Of a stretch of DNA of 64,000 nt, positions 33,168 to 40,990 are shown in pieces. The position numbers were made by a program, and so were the translations under genes. Under the pieces are notes generated by a model, which was given only the letters and a program-made list of their open reading frames with translations, made no database searches and was not told the DNA's origin. How positions within the stretch are numbered: position 1 is the stretch's first letter; each line of letters begins with the position of its first letter. Origin of the DNA: Actinoalloteichus fjordicus (GTDB lineage: Bacteria > Actinomycetota > Actinomycetes > Mycobacteriales > Pseudonocardiaceae); NCBI RefSeq assembly GCF_001941625.1, contig NZ_CP016076.1, positions 434,001 through 498,000 of the forward strand. Reading direction: 5' to 3'.

Positions 33168-33944
33168 TCAGTGGCGGTCGGCGAGTTCGGTCTGGAGTTG
33201 CCAGTAGGTCTGGAGGGCCTCGAGGTATCGGCGTGGCTCACCGACGGTGACCCAGCGTCCGGTGATCCGGTGTACCCGTACGTCAGCGATCTGGGCGAGT
33301 TCGCCGACCGCAACGCCAAGGTCGAGTTCTCCCCGAGCCCGCTCTGTCGGGACGAGCAGTTCGAAGATCGAGGGTCGCAGGATCAGCCGGGAGACGACCG
33401 CGAGGGGCTCCGCGACGGTTGCGGGGTCGGGCCGTTGTCGGATGCCGATCACACGGTCGGGATCGTCGCGATGGATGTCGACGACACCGAACGACGCGAT
33501 GTCGGCATGGGCAACCAGTTGTGCCGCGATCACGGCGTCGGCCCCGTCATCGGCTAGGACCCGCATTGCGGCGAGGTCGTGTCCACCCAGCACCACATCG
33601 TCACCGAACGCTACGCCGAACGACTCTTCTGCGGCGAGCCTCTCCCGGACAGTGAGCAGCGGTGTGCCATTGCCGTAGCCGTGCCCGAGGTCCTCGGCGA
33701 CCGCCTCCACCGGCACGCCATCCTCACGCAACACGTCCACGTAGGCGGACACGACAAGGTCATCGGGCCGGGTCGCGACGATGACGGTGGCGGCTCCGGC
33801 TCCCACACATTCGGCGATCACGTGGTCGAGGGCGGGGCGATGCCCGACCGGCAGCATCTCCTTCGGGACGATGGCGCTAAACGGCCGGAACCGCGTCGCT
33901 TGCCCCGCTGCGGTCACCACCGCCGTCCAGCCCATGCCCTTCAT
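33168..33944 (-). CDS. GalU/RmlA-like nucleotidyltransferase
   Basis: The 258-aa protein has an N-terminal NTP-binding signature AAGQATRFRPFSAIVPKEML, close to UTP-glucose-1-phosphate uridylyltransferases (consensus GXGTRF...PKEMLP), with the second Gly replaced by Ala in GQATRF. Further blocks: GVAFGDDVVLGG and SFGVVDIHRDDPDRV. It would couple a sugar-phosphate or similar phosphate to a nucleotide. The stop is followed 8 bp later by the NUDIX start, and the start overlaps the HPr-kinase-like gene by 4 bp. Confidence 0.88.
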   Translation of the reverse strand: MKGMGWTAVVTAAGQATRFRPFSAIVPKEMLPVGHRPALDHVIAECVGAGAATVIVATRPDDLVVSAYVDVLREDGVPVEAVAEDLGHGYGNGTPLLTVRERLAAEESFGVAFGDDVVLGGHDLAAMRVLADDGADAVIAAQLVAHADIASFGVVDIHRDDPDRVIGIRQRPDPATVAEPLAVVSRLILRPSIFELLVPTERARGELDLGVAVGELAQIADVRVHRITGRWVTVGEPRRYLEALQTYWQLQTELADRH

Positions 33945-35077
33945 CCAAGACCTTCCGTCGCGTTGTTCAGGGCGCGGACGAGATCACCCACGGCGTTCCG
34001 CACGCCGAAACTCATCTCAATGCACGGTACGGTCGTTGCGAGGTACTCGATAGCGGCGCTTGCCTGGTTATCAAGCTGCACGTCCGTCCTGCGGCGAGGG
34101 ACCAGCCAGGGCCGAACCCAGAACTCATCCCGCGGGGTGAAGCAGTTCGCCGCGATGACGCGGCGGGCTGCGGCCATCGGCAGGCGACGCGCGCGGGCCG
34201 GTTCGTCAGTGTCCGCCAGTCTGGGAACCACCACCAGCCGCAACGTCGACCGTGCGATCAGGCTGGCGCCGAACGCTTCGGCGAACTCCCGAGCGGTGAA
34301 GGCGTGCTTGACCACCGAACCGAAGTCCGCAGGCATCCTGTCGAATTCGCTTCCGTCGGCGGTTCGGCGGTGAACGAGGTGCTCCAGCTCAGGAAATGCC
34401 TGGATCGTGCCTCTTGCGGTCGGTACGGGCAACGGCACAGCGATGACGTGATCTCCCTGGTAGACGACAAGCCGATCATTGGACAGCAGGGCGGCCCCGG
34501 GCGACCGGAGAAGGGCCGCCGTCACAGTGGTCTTGCCCGCACCACGAGGTCCGCAGACCATTACGGCTACGCCGTCGACATCGACACCGGCCGCGTGGAA
34601 GATGACTCCGCCCGCGTCCTCATAGGTGCGCAGCATGGCCTCCCGCACAAGCCGGATCGGATAGCGATGTGCATTCCCGGTGCCAGCATGGACAAACAAG
34701 TCGATGTCCTGCCCTTGCACGGCCACGGCGTACGCACCCGGTTGGTGTTCCACGTTGTCCGTGGCGATGACGTAGCAGCGGCGACCGGTCGCCTGACGTG
34801 CCTCCTTCATCAGCAGTCCGGTAACCGGCTCGACGATGCCGGTGGTCGGCGAGCGCCTGATTACCTCGGCAACCTGGCGGAAGGCCGCGCCGTCGGTGTG
34901 TACGCGGATGTTGAACGCGGCCAGGACGAGTTCTCTCGGCGGCGTTGTCAGGAAGTCCGACAGATACGCGCGCTGTGCAGACAGCCATTCGGGTGGTGCA
35001 GCGATCGTGAACGCCACATCCCCAGCGTGGCAGCCCCATGTGGACAGGTTTCTTGATGGATCGGCTGACGAGTTCAC
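33941..35077 (-). CDS. HPr-kinase-like P-loop kinase
   Basis: The 378-aa protein starts at GTG 35077. The N-terminal ~150 residues lack a recognised family. A HprK-type kinase core follows: IFHAAGVDVDGVAVMVCG, Walker A GPRGAGKTT (176-184) and LLSNDRLVV. Such HprK-like proteins occur in natural-product clusters, where some phosphorylate peptide or small-molecule hydroxyls, and as orphans; no HPr gene or PTS is nearby, so sugar-PTS control is unlikely. The gene overlaps its neighbours by 4 bp on each side. Confidence 0.8.
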   Translation of the reverse strand: MNSSADPSRNLSTWGCHAGDVAFTIAAPPEWLSAQRAYLSDFLTTPPRELVLAAFNIRVHTDGAAFRQVAEVIRRSPTTGIVEPVTGLLMKEARQATGRRCYVIATDNVEHQPGAYAVAVQGQDIDLFVHAGTGNAHRYPIRLVREAMLRTYEDAGGVIFHAAGVDVDGVAVMVCGPRGAGKTTVTAALLRSPGAALLSNDRLVVYQGDHVIAVPLPVPTARGTIQAFPELEHLVHRRTADGSEFDRMPADFGSVVKHAFTAREFAEAFGASLIARSTLRLVVVPRLADTDEPARARRLPMAAARRVIAANCFTPRDEFWVRPWLVPRRRTDVQLDNQASAAIEYLATTVPCIEMSFGVRNAVGDLVRALNNATEGLG

Positions 35078-35877
35078 GTGAGGACAAGCTCCTTCACAGT
35101 CTGAGCGACCTGCCGGATGCGGTCAGCCCGCTCTGCCTCGGAGAGATCCCGGAACGCCCGAACGGAAGTCAAGGTGAAGAAGTCATGGACGCTCGCGGGC
35201 TCGGCTTCTCCTGCCAACCCGCGCAAGGCCAACATGGCCCGCGCCTGGAACCACGACGCGGGGAACGACGTCTCGACGAGCGCGGCGAACTCCTGCGGTA
35301 CCTGGTGGGCGAGGTCCTGTCCTCGGTGACCAGCCAGGCTGATATCGGAGCGCAGCAGTGCACGTGCGGCATAGCCGATCAGCGCGTCGAGGATCACCGT
35401 GGTGTCGAAGCACAAGGCGGTGAAGAGCACGTCGAACAAGTTCGACGGCTCCGGGCGCACACTCGGAATGAGTGGCGGCAGTACGTCAACCAGCACGACG
35501 CGATCGTCAGCGAGGCAGAAGTTGGCCAGGTTGCTGTCTACGCGGGCATCCGTGGAGTCCAGAGCACGCACCCAGCCGGCGATCTCTATCACGGCGTCGA
35601 CGAAACGTGAGGGGTCGACGCCAGCGTGGTCGAGCAATACGGGTCCGGTGACCCAGAGATGTCGCACCGCCAGCGGCCGAGCGGATTCCACCGACAGGCC
35701 CGGCGGCAGGGTCACGCCGGCTGCTCGCAGCCTGGACAGGTAGACGTTCATCCCACTCGCGCCGACGTGCTGCGCTACCGCTGTGAAGCGAGTTCCTGCC
35801 GGGTGCTGGCCGTTCAGCACCTTGATCACGTCCTCGCCGTCGCGCCGATGCGCGGCGAAGTCACCTTGGCCGGTCAT
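35074..35877 (-). CDS. Aminoglycoside-phosphotransferase-like kinase (probable)
   Basis: The 267-aa protein starts at ATG 35877. A protein-kinase-like catalytic pattern can be seen in RVDSNLANFCLADDRVVLVD (Asp, then Asn, then Asp of a brief metal-binding loop), and the N-terminal half has a Lys in GEDVIKVL. Overall similarity to APH/choline-kinase-fold enzymes is weak, so the call rests on this motif and on operon context. It may phosphorylate a small-molecule hydroxyl. It overlaps both neighbours by 4 bp. Confidence 0.6.
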   Translation of the reverse strand: MTGQGDFAAHRRDGEDVIKVLNGQHPAGTRFTAVAQHVGASGMNVYLSRLRAAGVTLPPGLSVESARPLAVRHLWVTGPVLLDHAGVDPSRFVDAVIEIAGWVRALDSTDARVDSNLANFCLADDRVVLVDVLPPLIPSVRPEPSNLFDVLFTALCFDTTVILDALIGYAARALLRSDISLAGHRGQDLAHQVPQEFAALVETSFPASWFQARAMLALRGLAGEAEPASVHDFFTLTSVRAFRDLSEAERADRIRQVAQTVKELVLT

Positions 35878-36428
35878 CGAGAGGGGTCCCTGCTACGGAG
35901 GAAGGCTTCGGCGTCGACCACCATCGCGCGGAACTCAGCGAGCAGATCGAGCCTAAGACCGTCAGCCAGCGTGGTGGCAGCCGTTACTGCGGTGGCGCTG
36001 GCCGTCTGGATCGATGGCGGTGTGCCCGTGGGTCGGTGGCGGAAGCCGTCGTGAATCATGGCGGCTTCGGCGAGTTGGCCCAGAGTGATCAGCAGGCGTA
36101 GGAGTTGCTCGACTTCGCCGTCACGGCCCGCCGGTCGGGCGGCGGGGAGGCTGGCGGGCTCCGTATCCGCCAGCGTCGGCACGCTGAGGACGGCCAACAG
36201 GACGTCGGCTAGTTCGTCTCCGGTGTTGGTGATCGGCCGTTGCGGATCGTCGAGGTGGGTGGTGTCGGTTCCCCACTGGCGAAGCAGGCACAGGGCGAGG
36301 TGCCCGAGTTGAACGGTCACCTCGGCGGCGGCCGTGGTCGCGGTCCACGGTTGCGGCGCGGTGCCTGCGAAACCTACGCGGAGCCGGCGCACGTCGGCGA
36401 GCACGCAGGCCAGGTTCTCGGGTGTCAT
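35874..36428 (-). CDS. MazG-like nucleotide pyrophosphohydrolase (probable)
   Basis: The 184-aa all-helical protein starts at ATG 36428. It contains TAAAEVTVQLGHLALCLL and, about 40 residues later, GDELADVLLAVLSV, matching the MazG-type metal-binding ExxE...ExxD pattern in the second helix; the first ExxE is not perfect. MazG proteins hydrolyse (d)NTPs or nucleotide-like molecules. It is coupled to the radical SAM gene upstream and the kinase gene downstream. Confidence 0.65.
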   Translation of the reverse strand: MTPENLACVLADVRRLRVGFAGTAPQPWTATTAAAEVTVQLGHLALCLLRQWGTDTTHLDDPQRPITNTGDELADVLLAVLSVPTLADTEPASLPAARPAGRDGEVEQLLRLLITLGQLAEAAMIHDGFRHRPTGTPPSIQTASATAVTAATTLADGLRLDLLAEFRAMVVDAEAFLRSRDPSR

Positions 36429-37618
36429 CCGGCATCACCGATGACCAGCGGTAGGGCACCGGCCGTTCCACTGCTCCAATAGGGGTCGCTGTGCTGGCGG
36501 GCGACGCGGACTCGGATGCCGAGATCGTGCGTCAGCGCGGCAGCGGTGTTGGTGGGTAGGACCGCATGGATCACGACTTCTCCACGAGGATGGTCGAAGG
36601 TGAACTGCGTGTCGGCGTACCCACGTCGGTCCAACGCAGTTCGGATGGTCGCGTCCGTCGGGGCAGGGCGGCGGAGGATGTCAGCCTCGCAACGGAGACG
36701 TTGGGCGTTTGGGCAGTGGTTGCGTGCCGTGCATACGTCGCTGCCAAACACCCCGAACCTGTCGGGTTGGCCGAGCACGTAGGCCAAGGCACAGGAGTTG
36801 GTGTGGAACAACGGATGATCTGGACGGCGCTGGTGGGTTGCGTGAATGAAGTTCCAGAACGCTCGCGGGTAGACACCTTCGGCTGTGGTGACTCCTGGAG
36901 TAGTGACCAGCGCTGGCCACAGCCCGGCTAACCGGGGCAACGCAGCGGATTCGACCTTCAAGCCGGCGGCCATGGTGCACCGCGCGTAAGTCGCCGCCCA
37001 ATCGAAGACCGCTTCCATCGTGCCTGTAGTAGCCGACTCCGGGAACGCGGGACGCCAGTAGTGCACAACTGGGACGCCAGCCTGCGCCAGCCGCGGAAAA
37101 TTGGTCTTCAACTCTTCGTGTCGAATGCCGCGTTCCACATCGCGCCCCAACCCGGAGTAGCTCAAGTACACAATCGTTCGCAATCCGGCCTGCCGGGTCG
37201 TCGTCACTGTGTCGAGCGTGTCATCAGGGATCGGGCACTTGGTGATGAGAACGATGGGGTTGTGAATCTTCTTCTGGACCAGCACGGCTAGCAGATCGGC
37301 GAGGTGCGCACGGGAATCGGGCAGTGCCATCACGTCGGTCCACGTGTATAACGCGATGGGGCGAGCTGGTGTGTAGTACGGCGACGCAGTGAGCAAGTCG
37401 ACAGTTTCCGCTGGGTCGACCAACTGCTCGGGCCGGACGGCAGTCTGGCCTCGCTCGTTCAGGAAACAGTACGAGCAACTCTTCGGGCAGCCCTGGATGG
37501 GATTCACTGCAATCCACGTTGCGTGCTGGTCTACGATCGCGGTCTGCGTACGCGGGCGCTTGGCTTGGCGGTCACCGGCATCGTGGTAGGTGTTCACCTT
37601 CTTCACACTCCTCGCCAT
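36425..37618 (-). CDS. Radical SAM protein with extra C-terminal Cys cluster
   Basis: The 397-aa protein has the [4Fe-4S] motif CPKSCSYC (Cys44, Cys48, Cys51) within WIAVNPIQGCPKSCSYCF, similar to spore-photoproduct-lyase-like radical SAM enzymes. A second Cys set near the C-terminus (DVCTARNHCPNAQRLRC) may bind an auxiliary cluster. It generates a 5'-deoxyadenosyl radical; substrate unknown. ATG 37618 has a weak ribosome-binding site; GTG 37597, 10 nt after aggag, is an alternative start. It is the first gene of the seven-gene operon, so a promoter is expected in 37619-37860. Confidence 0.88.
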   Translation of the reverse strand: MARSVKKVNTYHDAGDRQAKRPRTQTAIVDQHATWIAVNPIQGCPKSCSYCFLNERGQTAVRPEQLVDPAETVDLLTASPYYTPARPIALYTWTDVMALPDSRAHLADLLAVLVQKKIHNPIVLITKCPIPDDTLDTVTTTRQAGLRTIVYLSYSGLGRDVERGIRHEELKTNFPRLAQAGVPVVHYWRPAFPESATTGTMEAVFDWAATYARCTMAAGLKVESAALPRLAGLWPALVTTPGVTTAEGVYPRAFWNFIHATHQRRPDHPLFHTNSCALAYVLGQPDRFGVFGSDVCTARNHCPNAQRLRCEADILRRPAPTDATIRTALDRRGYADTQFTFDHPRGEVVIHAVLPTNTAAALTHDLGIRVRVARQHSDPYWSSGTAGALPLVIGDAG

Positions 37619-37862
37619 CCGATCATTCCGTGCTTACCGAGAGATCCAGGTCTTGTAGCGAGAGTTCCAGGCGCCGAGGCCTACGGCTCCGCGCCCAGCG
37701 TGCACAGGCGGCGACTCGGGATCAGGCCCCTGCGGCCCGTCCGGTCGAAACGTTGCCAGGGTTGGGATTGCTGTTCTCCGCGTTCCCAGCGCCCGATTCG
37801 CCTGGCGTATCCCGCGTCATCTCTAACCAGGCGGTCCTGGTAGATCGCCGCAATCGATCTAG

Positions 37863-38153
37863 TTATGGTCGGCCGCCAGCGCCGATTCCGTGTCCTGCGA
37901 TGGAAATGCAGTAGCCGTCGATGATGTCCTGTGCCTGGACTATGGCCGTATGGGCCAGCCGTACGTCGTCGCCGGCCTCGGCTCCGAGTCTGCGCATCTC
38001 GTGCACCTGTGGCCAGACCGACCCGGCGGTGCCTTGGTCGAAGATCTCTCTCCCCTCGCTGATCGCCGTCTCTGCCACTACTGCCGCGTTCCGTGCCTCC
38101 GACAGCAGGGCATGCGCTCGCCGCAACTGCTCGACCACCTCCGTTACGGACAT
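37863..38153 (-). pseudogene. Truncated second copy of the helical toxin-module protein
   Basis: From ATG 38153 the frame is identical to the first 96 residues of the protein at 30705-31031 and then stops (GGRP, TAA) because the repeated segment ends there. No toxin or immunity gene follows; instead the radical SAM operon begins. The 244-bp stretch 37619-37862 contains an open minus frame (AAIYQDRLVRDDAGYARRIG and onward) of no recognised family, possibly a remnant of the displaced toxin. Confidence 0.7.
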
Positions 38154-38258
38154 CGCACGATCCCTCACTCTCAGTGCCCGTCGCCATGGTGCCCGATCGT
38201 CGAATCGAAGTCGACCGAGTTCCGCAAACCTGTGGACAACTTGTGCGACCGAGCGCAC
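37867..38258. repeat. 392-bp exact direct repeat, copy B
   Basis: This is the second copy of the segment at 30745-31136, same orientation, no differences seen. Together they bracket 6.7 kb that contains the seven-gene operon and the immunity-gene fragment. Confidence 0.9.
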
Positions 38259-38445
38259 GCCCGGCCACCGGTGGGAAGCAACGCGCCTGATGGGCGGGGC
38301 TGCTGGCGCATTCGGTGCTGACGCAGCGGGACGACGCAGACCTCAAGCAGGAAGGCGGAACGACACGCTCCCGGATGGTGAGTGGACACACGATCGGACA
38401 CGGCGGAAGTCGGCGGGAGCAGACCCGCCGGCTAGCCTCTCGGCC

Positions 38446-39006
38446 ATGACCTTCCCCGAGACCTTCGGCGGGCTGGCGCTGATCCCGGCCCTGGACAACC
38501 TCGACCTGCTCGCCGATCCGGTCGCGGCCGGGCTGCGGGCGCTGCCCGAGGCCTCGGCGGCCCGCTGTGCCGTCGTCGCGATCGATCCGGAGTTGGCCGA
38601 CACGGCGGCGTTGACCGAGCACTACGGCCTGTCGCTCGAGTCCTCGGCGAACTGCGTGGTCGTCGCGGGCAAGCGCGAGGGCGAACGTCGGTTCGCGGCC
38701 TGTCTGATCTTGGCGAACACCCGCGCCGACGTGAACGGCGTCGTCAAGCGGCGCCTGGACGTGCGCAAGGCCTCGTTCGCCCCGCAGCAGGACGCCGTCG
38801 ACCTCGCGGGCATGGAGTACGGCGGCATCACCGCCGTCGGCCTGCCCGCCGAGTGGCCGCTGCTGCTCGACCCGGCGGTGGTGGCCGCCGAGTGGGTCGT
38901 CATCGGCAGCGGCCTTCGGCGCAGCAAGCTCGTCGTGCCCGGCGCCGTCCTGCCCGAGCTGCCTGGTGCGGAGGTCACTCCCGGCCTCGGTCGCCCGCTC
39001 GGCTGA
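38446..39006 (+). CDS. YbaK/aminoacyl-tRNA deacylase-associated domain protein
   Basis: The 186-aa protein starts at ATG 38446. It has the YbaK/EbsC fold signature: TRADVNGVVKRRLDVRKASF, then VDLAGMEYGGITAVGLP. Members hydrolyse mischarged aminoacyl-tRNA (for example Cys-tRNAPro) in trans. The basic segment VKRRLDVRK would carry the catalytic Lys. It is the first core-like gene after the accessory region and convergent with purU. Confidence 0.85.
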   Translation: MTFPETFGGLALIPALDNLDLLADPVAAGLRALPEASAARCAVVAIDPELADTAALTEHYGLSLESSANCVVVAGKREGERRFAACLILANTRADVNGVVKRRLDVRKASFAPQQDAVDLAGMEYGGITAVGLPAEWPLLLDPAVVAAEWVVIGSGLRRSKLVVPGAVLPELPGAEVTPGLGRPLG

Positions 39007-39050
39007 CCCGGCTGGAGCGGGGCTGCCGACCGCGTCGGCGAGCGGTCCGG

Positions 39051-39932
39051 CTAGAAGACCACCGTGCGGTTGCCGTGCATCAGCACCCGATCCTCCAGGT
39101 GCGAGCGCAGTCCCCTGGCCAGCACCACCTTCTCGATGTCGCGGCCCTTGCGGACCATGTCGTCGATGGAGTCGGTGTGGTCGACCCGGATCACGTCCTG
39201 CTCGATGATCGGGCCCGCGTCGAGTTCCGCCGTCACGTAGTGGCAGGTCGCGCCGACCAGCTTCACGCCTCGGACGTGCGCCTGGTGGTAGGGCCGGGCG
39301 CCGATGAACGAGGGCAGGAAGCTGTGGTGGATGTTGATCGCCCGGCCCGCCCATGCCGCGCACAGCTCGACCGGCAAGACCTGCATGAACCGCGCGAGGA
39401 CGACGGCGTGCGGGTCGTGGGAGTCGACGATCTTGCGGATCTCGGCGAAGGCCGCCAGCCGGGCCGCCTCGTCCGTTCCCGCCCGAGGGAATCGGACGTG
39501 GTGGAACGGGATGCCGTGCGCCTGCGTGACGGCGGCGAGGCCGTCGTGATTGCCGATGACGGCGCTGACCTCGACGTCCAATTCGCCCGCCGCCACCCGC
39601 CCCAGCAGGTCGTACAGGCAGTGCGCGGCCTTGGACACCAGGATCACGACGCGCTGTCGCTCGCCCGTGTCGCTGATCCGCCATTCGGTCCGCTCGCCGA
39701 GGCTCGCGGCGACCGGGGCGAACCGCTCGCGCAGCTCCTCCGCGGTCAACGCCAGCGAGTCGACGCGGACCTCCTGGCGGGTGAAGAACCAGTTGGTGTC
39801 CGGATCGGTGTGGTACGACGCCTCGACGATCCACCCGCCCAGTTCCGCGAGGAAGCCCGCGATCGTGGCGACGATTCCCGTGCGGTCCGGGCAGCCCAGG
39901 GAGATCACGTAACGGCGTTCAACTCTCGACAC
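39051..39932 (-). CDS. purU: Formyltetrahydrofolate deformylase
   Basis: The 293-aa protein starts at GTG 39932. An N-terminal ACT domain (YVISLGCPDRTGIVATIAGF) precedes a formyltransferase-fold domain with the catalytic Asn-His-Asp set in INIHHSFLPSFIGARPYHQA and ELDAGPIIEQD. It hydrolyses 10-formyl-THF to THF and formate, balancing one-carbon pools. The length is normal. It is on the same strand as, and 103 bp downstream of, the TetR gene. Confidence 0.95.
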   Translation of the reverse strand: MSRVERRYVISLGCPDRTGIVATIAGFLAELGGWIVEASYHTDPDTNWFFTRQEVRVDSLALTAEELRERFAPVAASLGERTEWRISDTGERQRVVILVSKAAHCLYDLLGRVAAGELDVEVSAVIGNHDGLAAVTQAHGIPFHHVRFPRAGTDEAARLAAFAEIRKIVDSHDPHAVVLARFMQVLPVELCAAWAGRAINIHHSFLPSFIGARPYHQAHVRGVKLVGATCHYVTAELDAGPIIEQDVIRVDHTDSIDDMVRKGRDIEKVVLARGLRSHLEDRVLMHGNRTVVF

Positions 39933-40035
39933 GGTCAGTGAGTGTGGCAGCCCCGCTGACCAGGCTCGTCGGCGCGGGTGGCCTGACGGGGCGCGGCCGA
40001 GTCCGATCTCGTCGGAGCCGGGCGAGCGCTGGTGA

Positions 40036-40659
40036 TCAGCTCAGCGGCGTCCTCGGCTCGATCCCCTCCATCATGAGCGTCAACATCCGGTCGGCCACGG
40101 CCCGGTCCGGCTCCGTCCGGTCTCCGTCGCGGTGCTCGGCGGCGGTCAGGATTCCGGCGACCAGTCTGATCAGCTCGGGCGCCGTCAGGTCGGCGCGGAT
40201 CTCGCCTTTCTGCTGGGCGCGGGTGAGCAGCGAGGCCGCCGCCCGGTGCAGCAGGTCGTGGCAGGACACCTCGTCGCCGGACTCGTCGTCCTGGAAGGTG
40301 ATCAACGCCGTGGCCGCGACGCCGTGCACGACGCCCGCGTCGGCGAGCGCCATGCCCAACCACGTACGCAGGGCCGCGCCGGGGGACGGCGCGTCGAGCA
40401 GGTCCCGGGCCTGCGCGCACAGCCTCTCGATCCGTTCGCGGAACACCGCGTCCAGCAGCGCCTGGCGAGTGGGGAAGTGGCGGTACAGGGTGCCCGGCCC
40501 GACGCCTGCCCGGGTGGCCACCGTGTCGAGCGGGGCGCCGACGCCCTGTTCGGCGAAGAGCTCTCGGGCGATGTGGATCAGCCGTTCCCTGTTGCGTCGA
40601 GCGTCGGCGCGCAGGGGCCGGGGAGTGCCTGCGGTCGACGGGGTGCCATGGGTGGTCAT
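40036..40659 (-). CDS. TetR-family regulator
   Basis: The 207-aa protein starts at ATG 40659. The N-terminal helix-turn-helix (APLDTVATRAGVGPGTLYRH, followed by FPTRQALLDAVF) is typical of TetR. The C-terminal ligand domain (about 80-200) resembles SbtR-like members. Two matching palindromes lie 18-64 bp upstream of the start, so it probably represses itself and possibly the divergent LLM oxidoreductase gene. Confidence 0.92.
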   Translation of the reverse strand: MTTHGTPSTAGTPRPLRADARRNRERLIHIARELFAEQGVGAPLDTVATRAGVGPGTLYRHFPTRQALLDAVFRERIERLCAQARDLLDAPSPGAALRTWLGMALADAGVVHGVAATALITFQDDESGDEVSCHDLLHRAAASLLTRAQQKGEIRADLTAPELIRLVAGILTAAEHRDGDRTEPDRAVADRMLTLMMEGIEPRTPLS

Positions 40660-40676
40660 CGGACTCCCGCAATTAT

Positions 40677-40691
40677 CGGAGAGTGTCTCCG
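40677..40691. promoter_or_regulatory. TetR operator candidate 1
   Basis: cggagagtgtctccg is a 15-bp palindrome of form CGGAG-N5-CTCCG, 18 bp upstream of the TetR start codon. The same form recurs at 40709-40723. Confidence 0.7.
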
Positions 40692-40708
40692 TATATGCTC
40701 CGTCGTAG

Positions 40709-40723
40709 CGGAGACACACTCCG
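40709..40723. promoter_or_regulatory. TetR operator candidate 2
   Basis: cggagacacactccg again fits CGGAG-N5-CTCCG. Its centre is 32 bp (about three helical turns) from operator 1, allowing two dimers on one face of the DNA. The intervening tatatgct could be a -10 region. Confidence 0.7.
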
Positions 40724-40827
40724 TTTCTTCCGATCCCGGTGGCAGTTCCACCGGGATGCCTGCCCCGCCATCGTCCCCGACGCCGGGTGACGACGTCGCG
40801 GAGCAGGTCAGGAAGGGCAGTCTCGAC

Positions 40828-40978
40828 GCCTGTCCTTGATCCCGCTGGAGTCGTGAGCGGGGATCGGCGTGGACGAGCTGCACGGCGGCCGGAGGGACCG
40901 ATGGTGACCGACCGACGCCGCAGCTCGCCGCGCCTGCCCTGCGCAACAGGACAGCCGGGATCGCAGACAGGCTCTGAG
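40828..40978 (+). repeat. Interspersed structured repeat, copy 1 (degenerate)
   Basis: This ~151-bp segment is related to copies at 47288-47453 and, inverted, 48713-48880. Shared stretches include tgatcccgctggagtcgtga, gcggggatcggcgtgg and the end acaggctct. The central hairpin present in the other copies is deleted here. Its 3' end runs into the ribosome-binding site (gaggaggag) of the LLM oxidoreductase gene. Confidence 0.75.
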
Positions 40979-40990
40979 GAGGAGAACGCG

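Noticed and set aside
31382-37618. Lasso-peptide or PQQ-like RiPP cluster as an explanation for the HprK-like and radical SAM genes
   Set aside because: No precursor peptide, B/C maturation enzymes, PqqD-like domain or transporter is visible in or beside the operon.
37681-39834. 717-residue minus-strand open frame across the purU 3' part, YbaK gene and repeat B
   Set aside because: It runs antisense to the YbaK gene and in the wrong frame through purU. Only its last ~60 codons (37681-37860) are not explained and they match no family.
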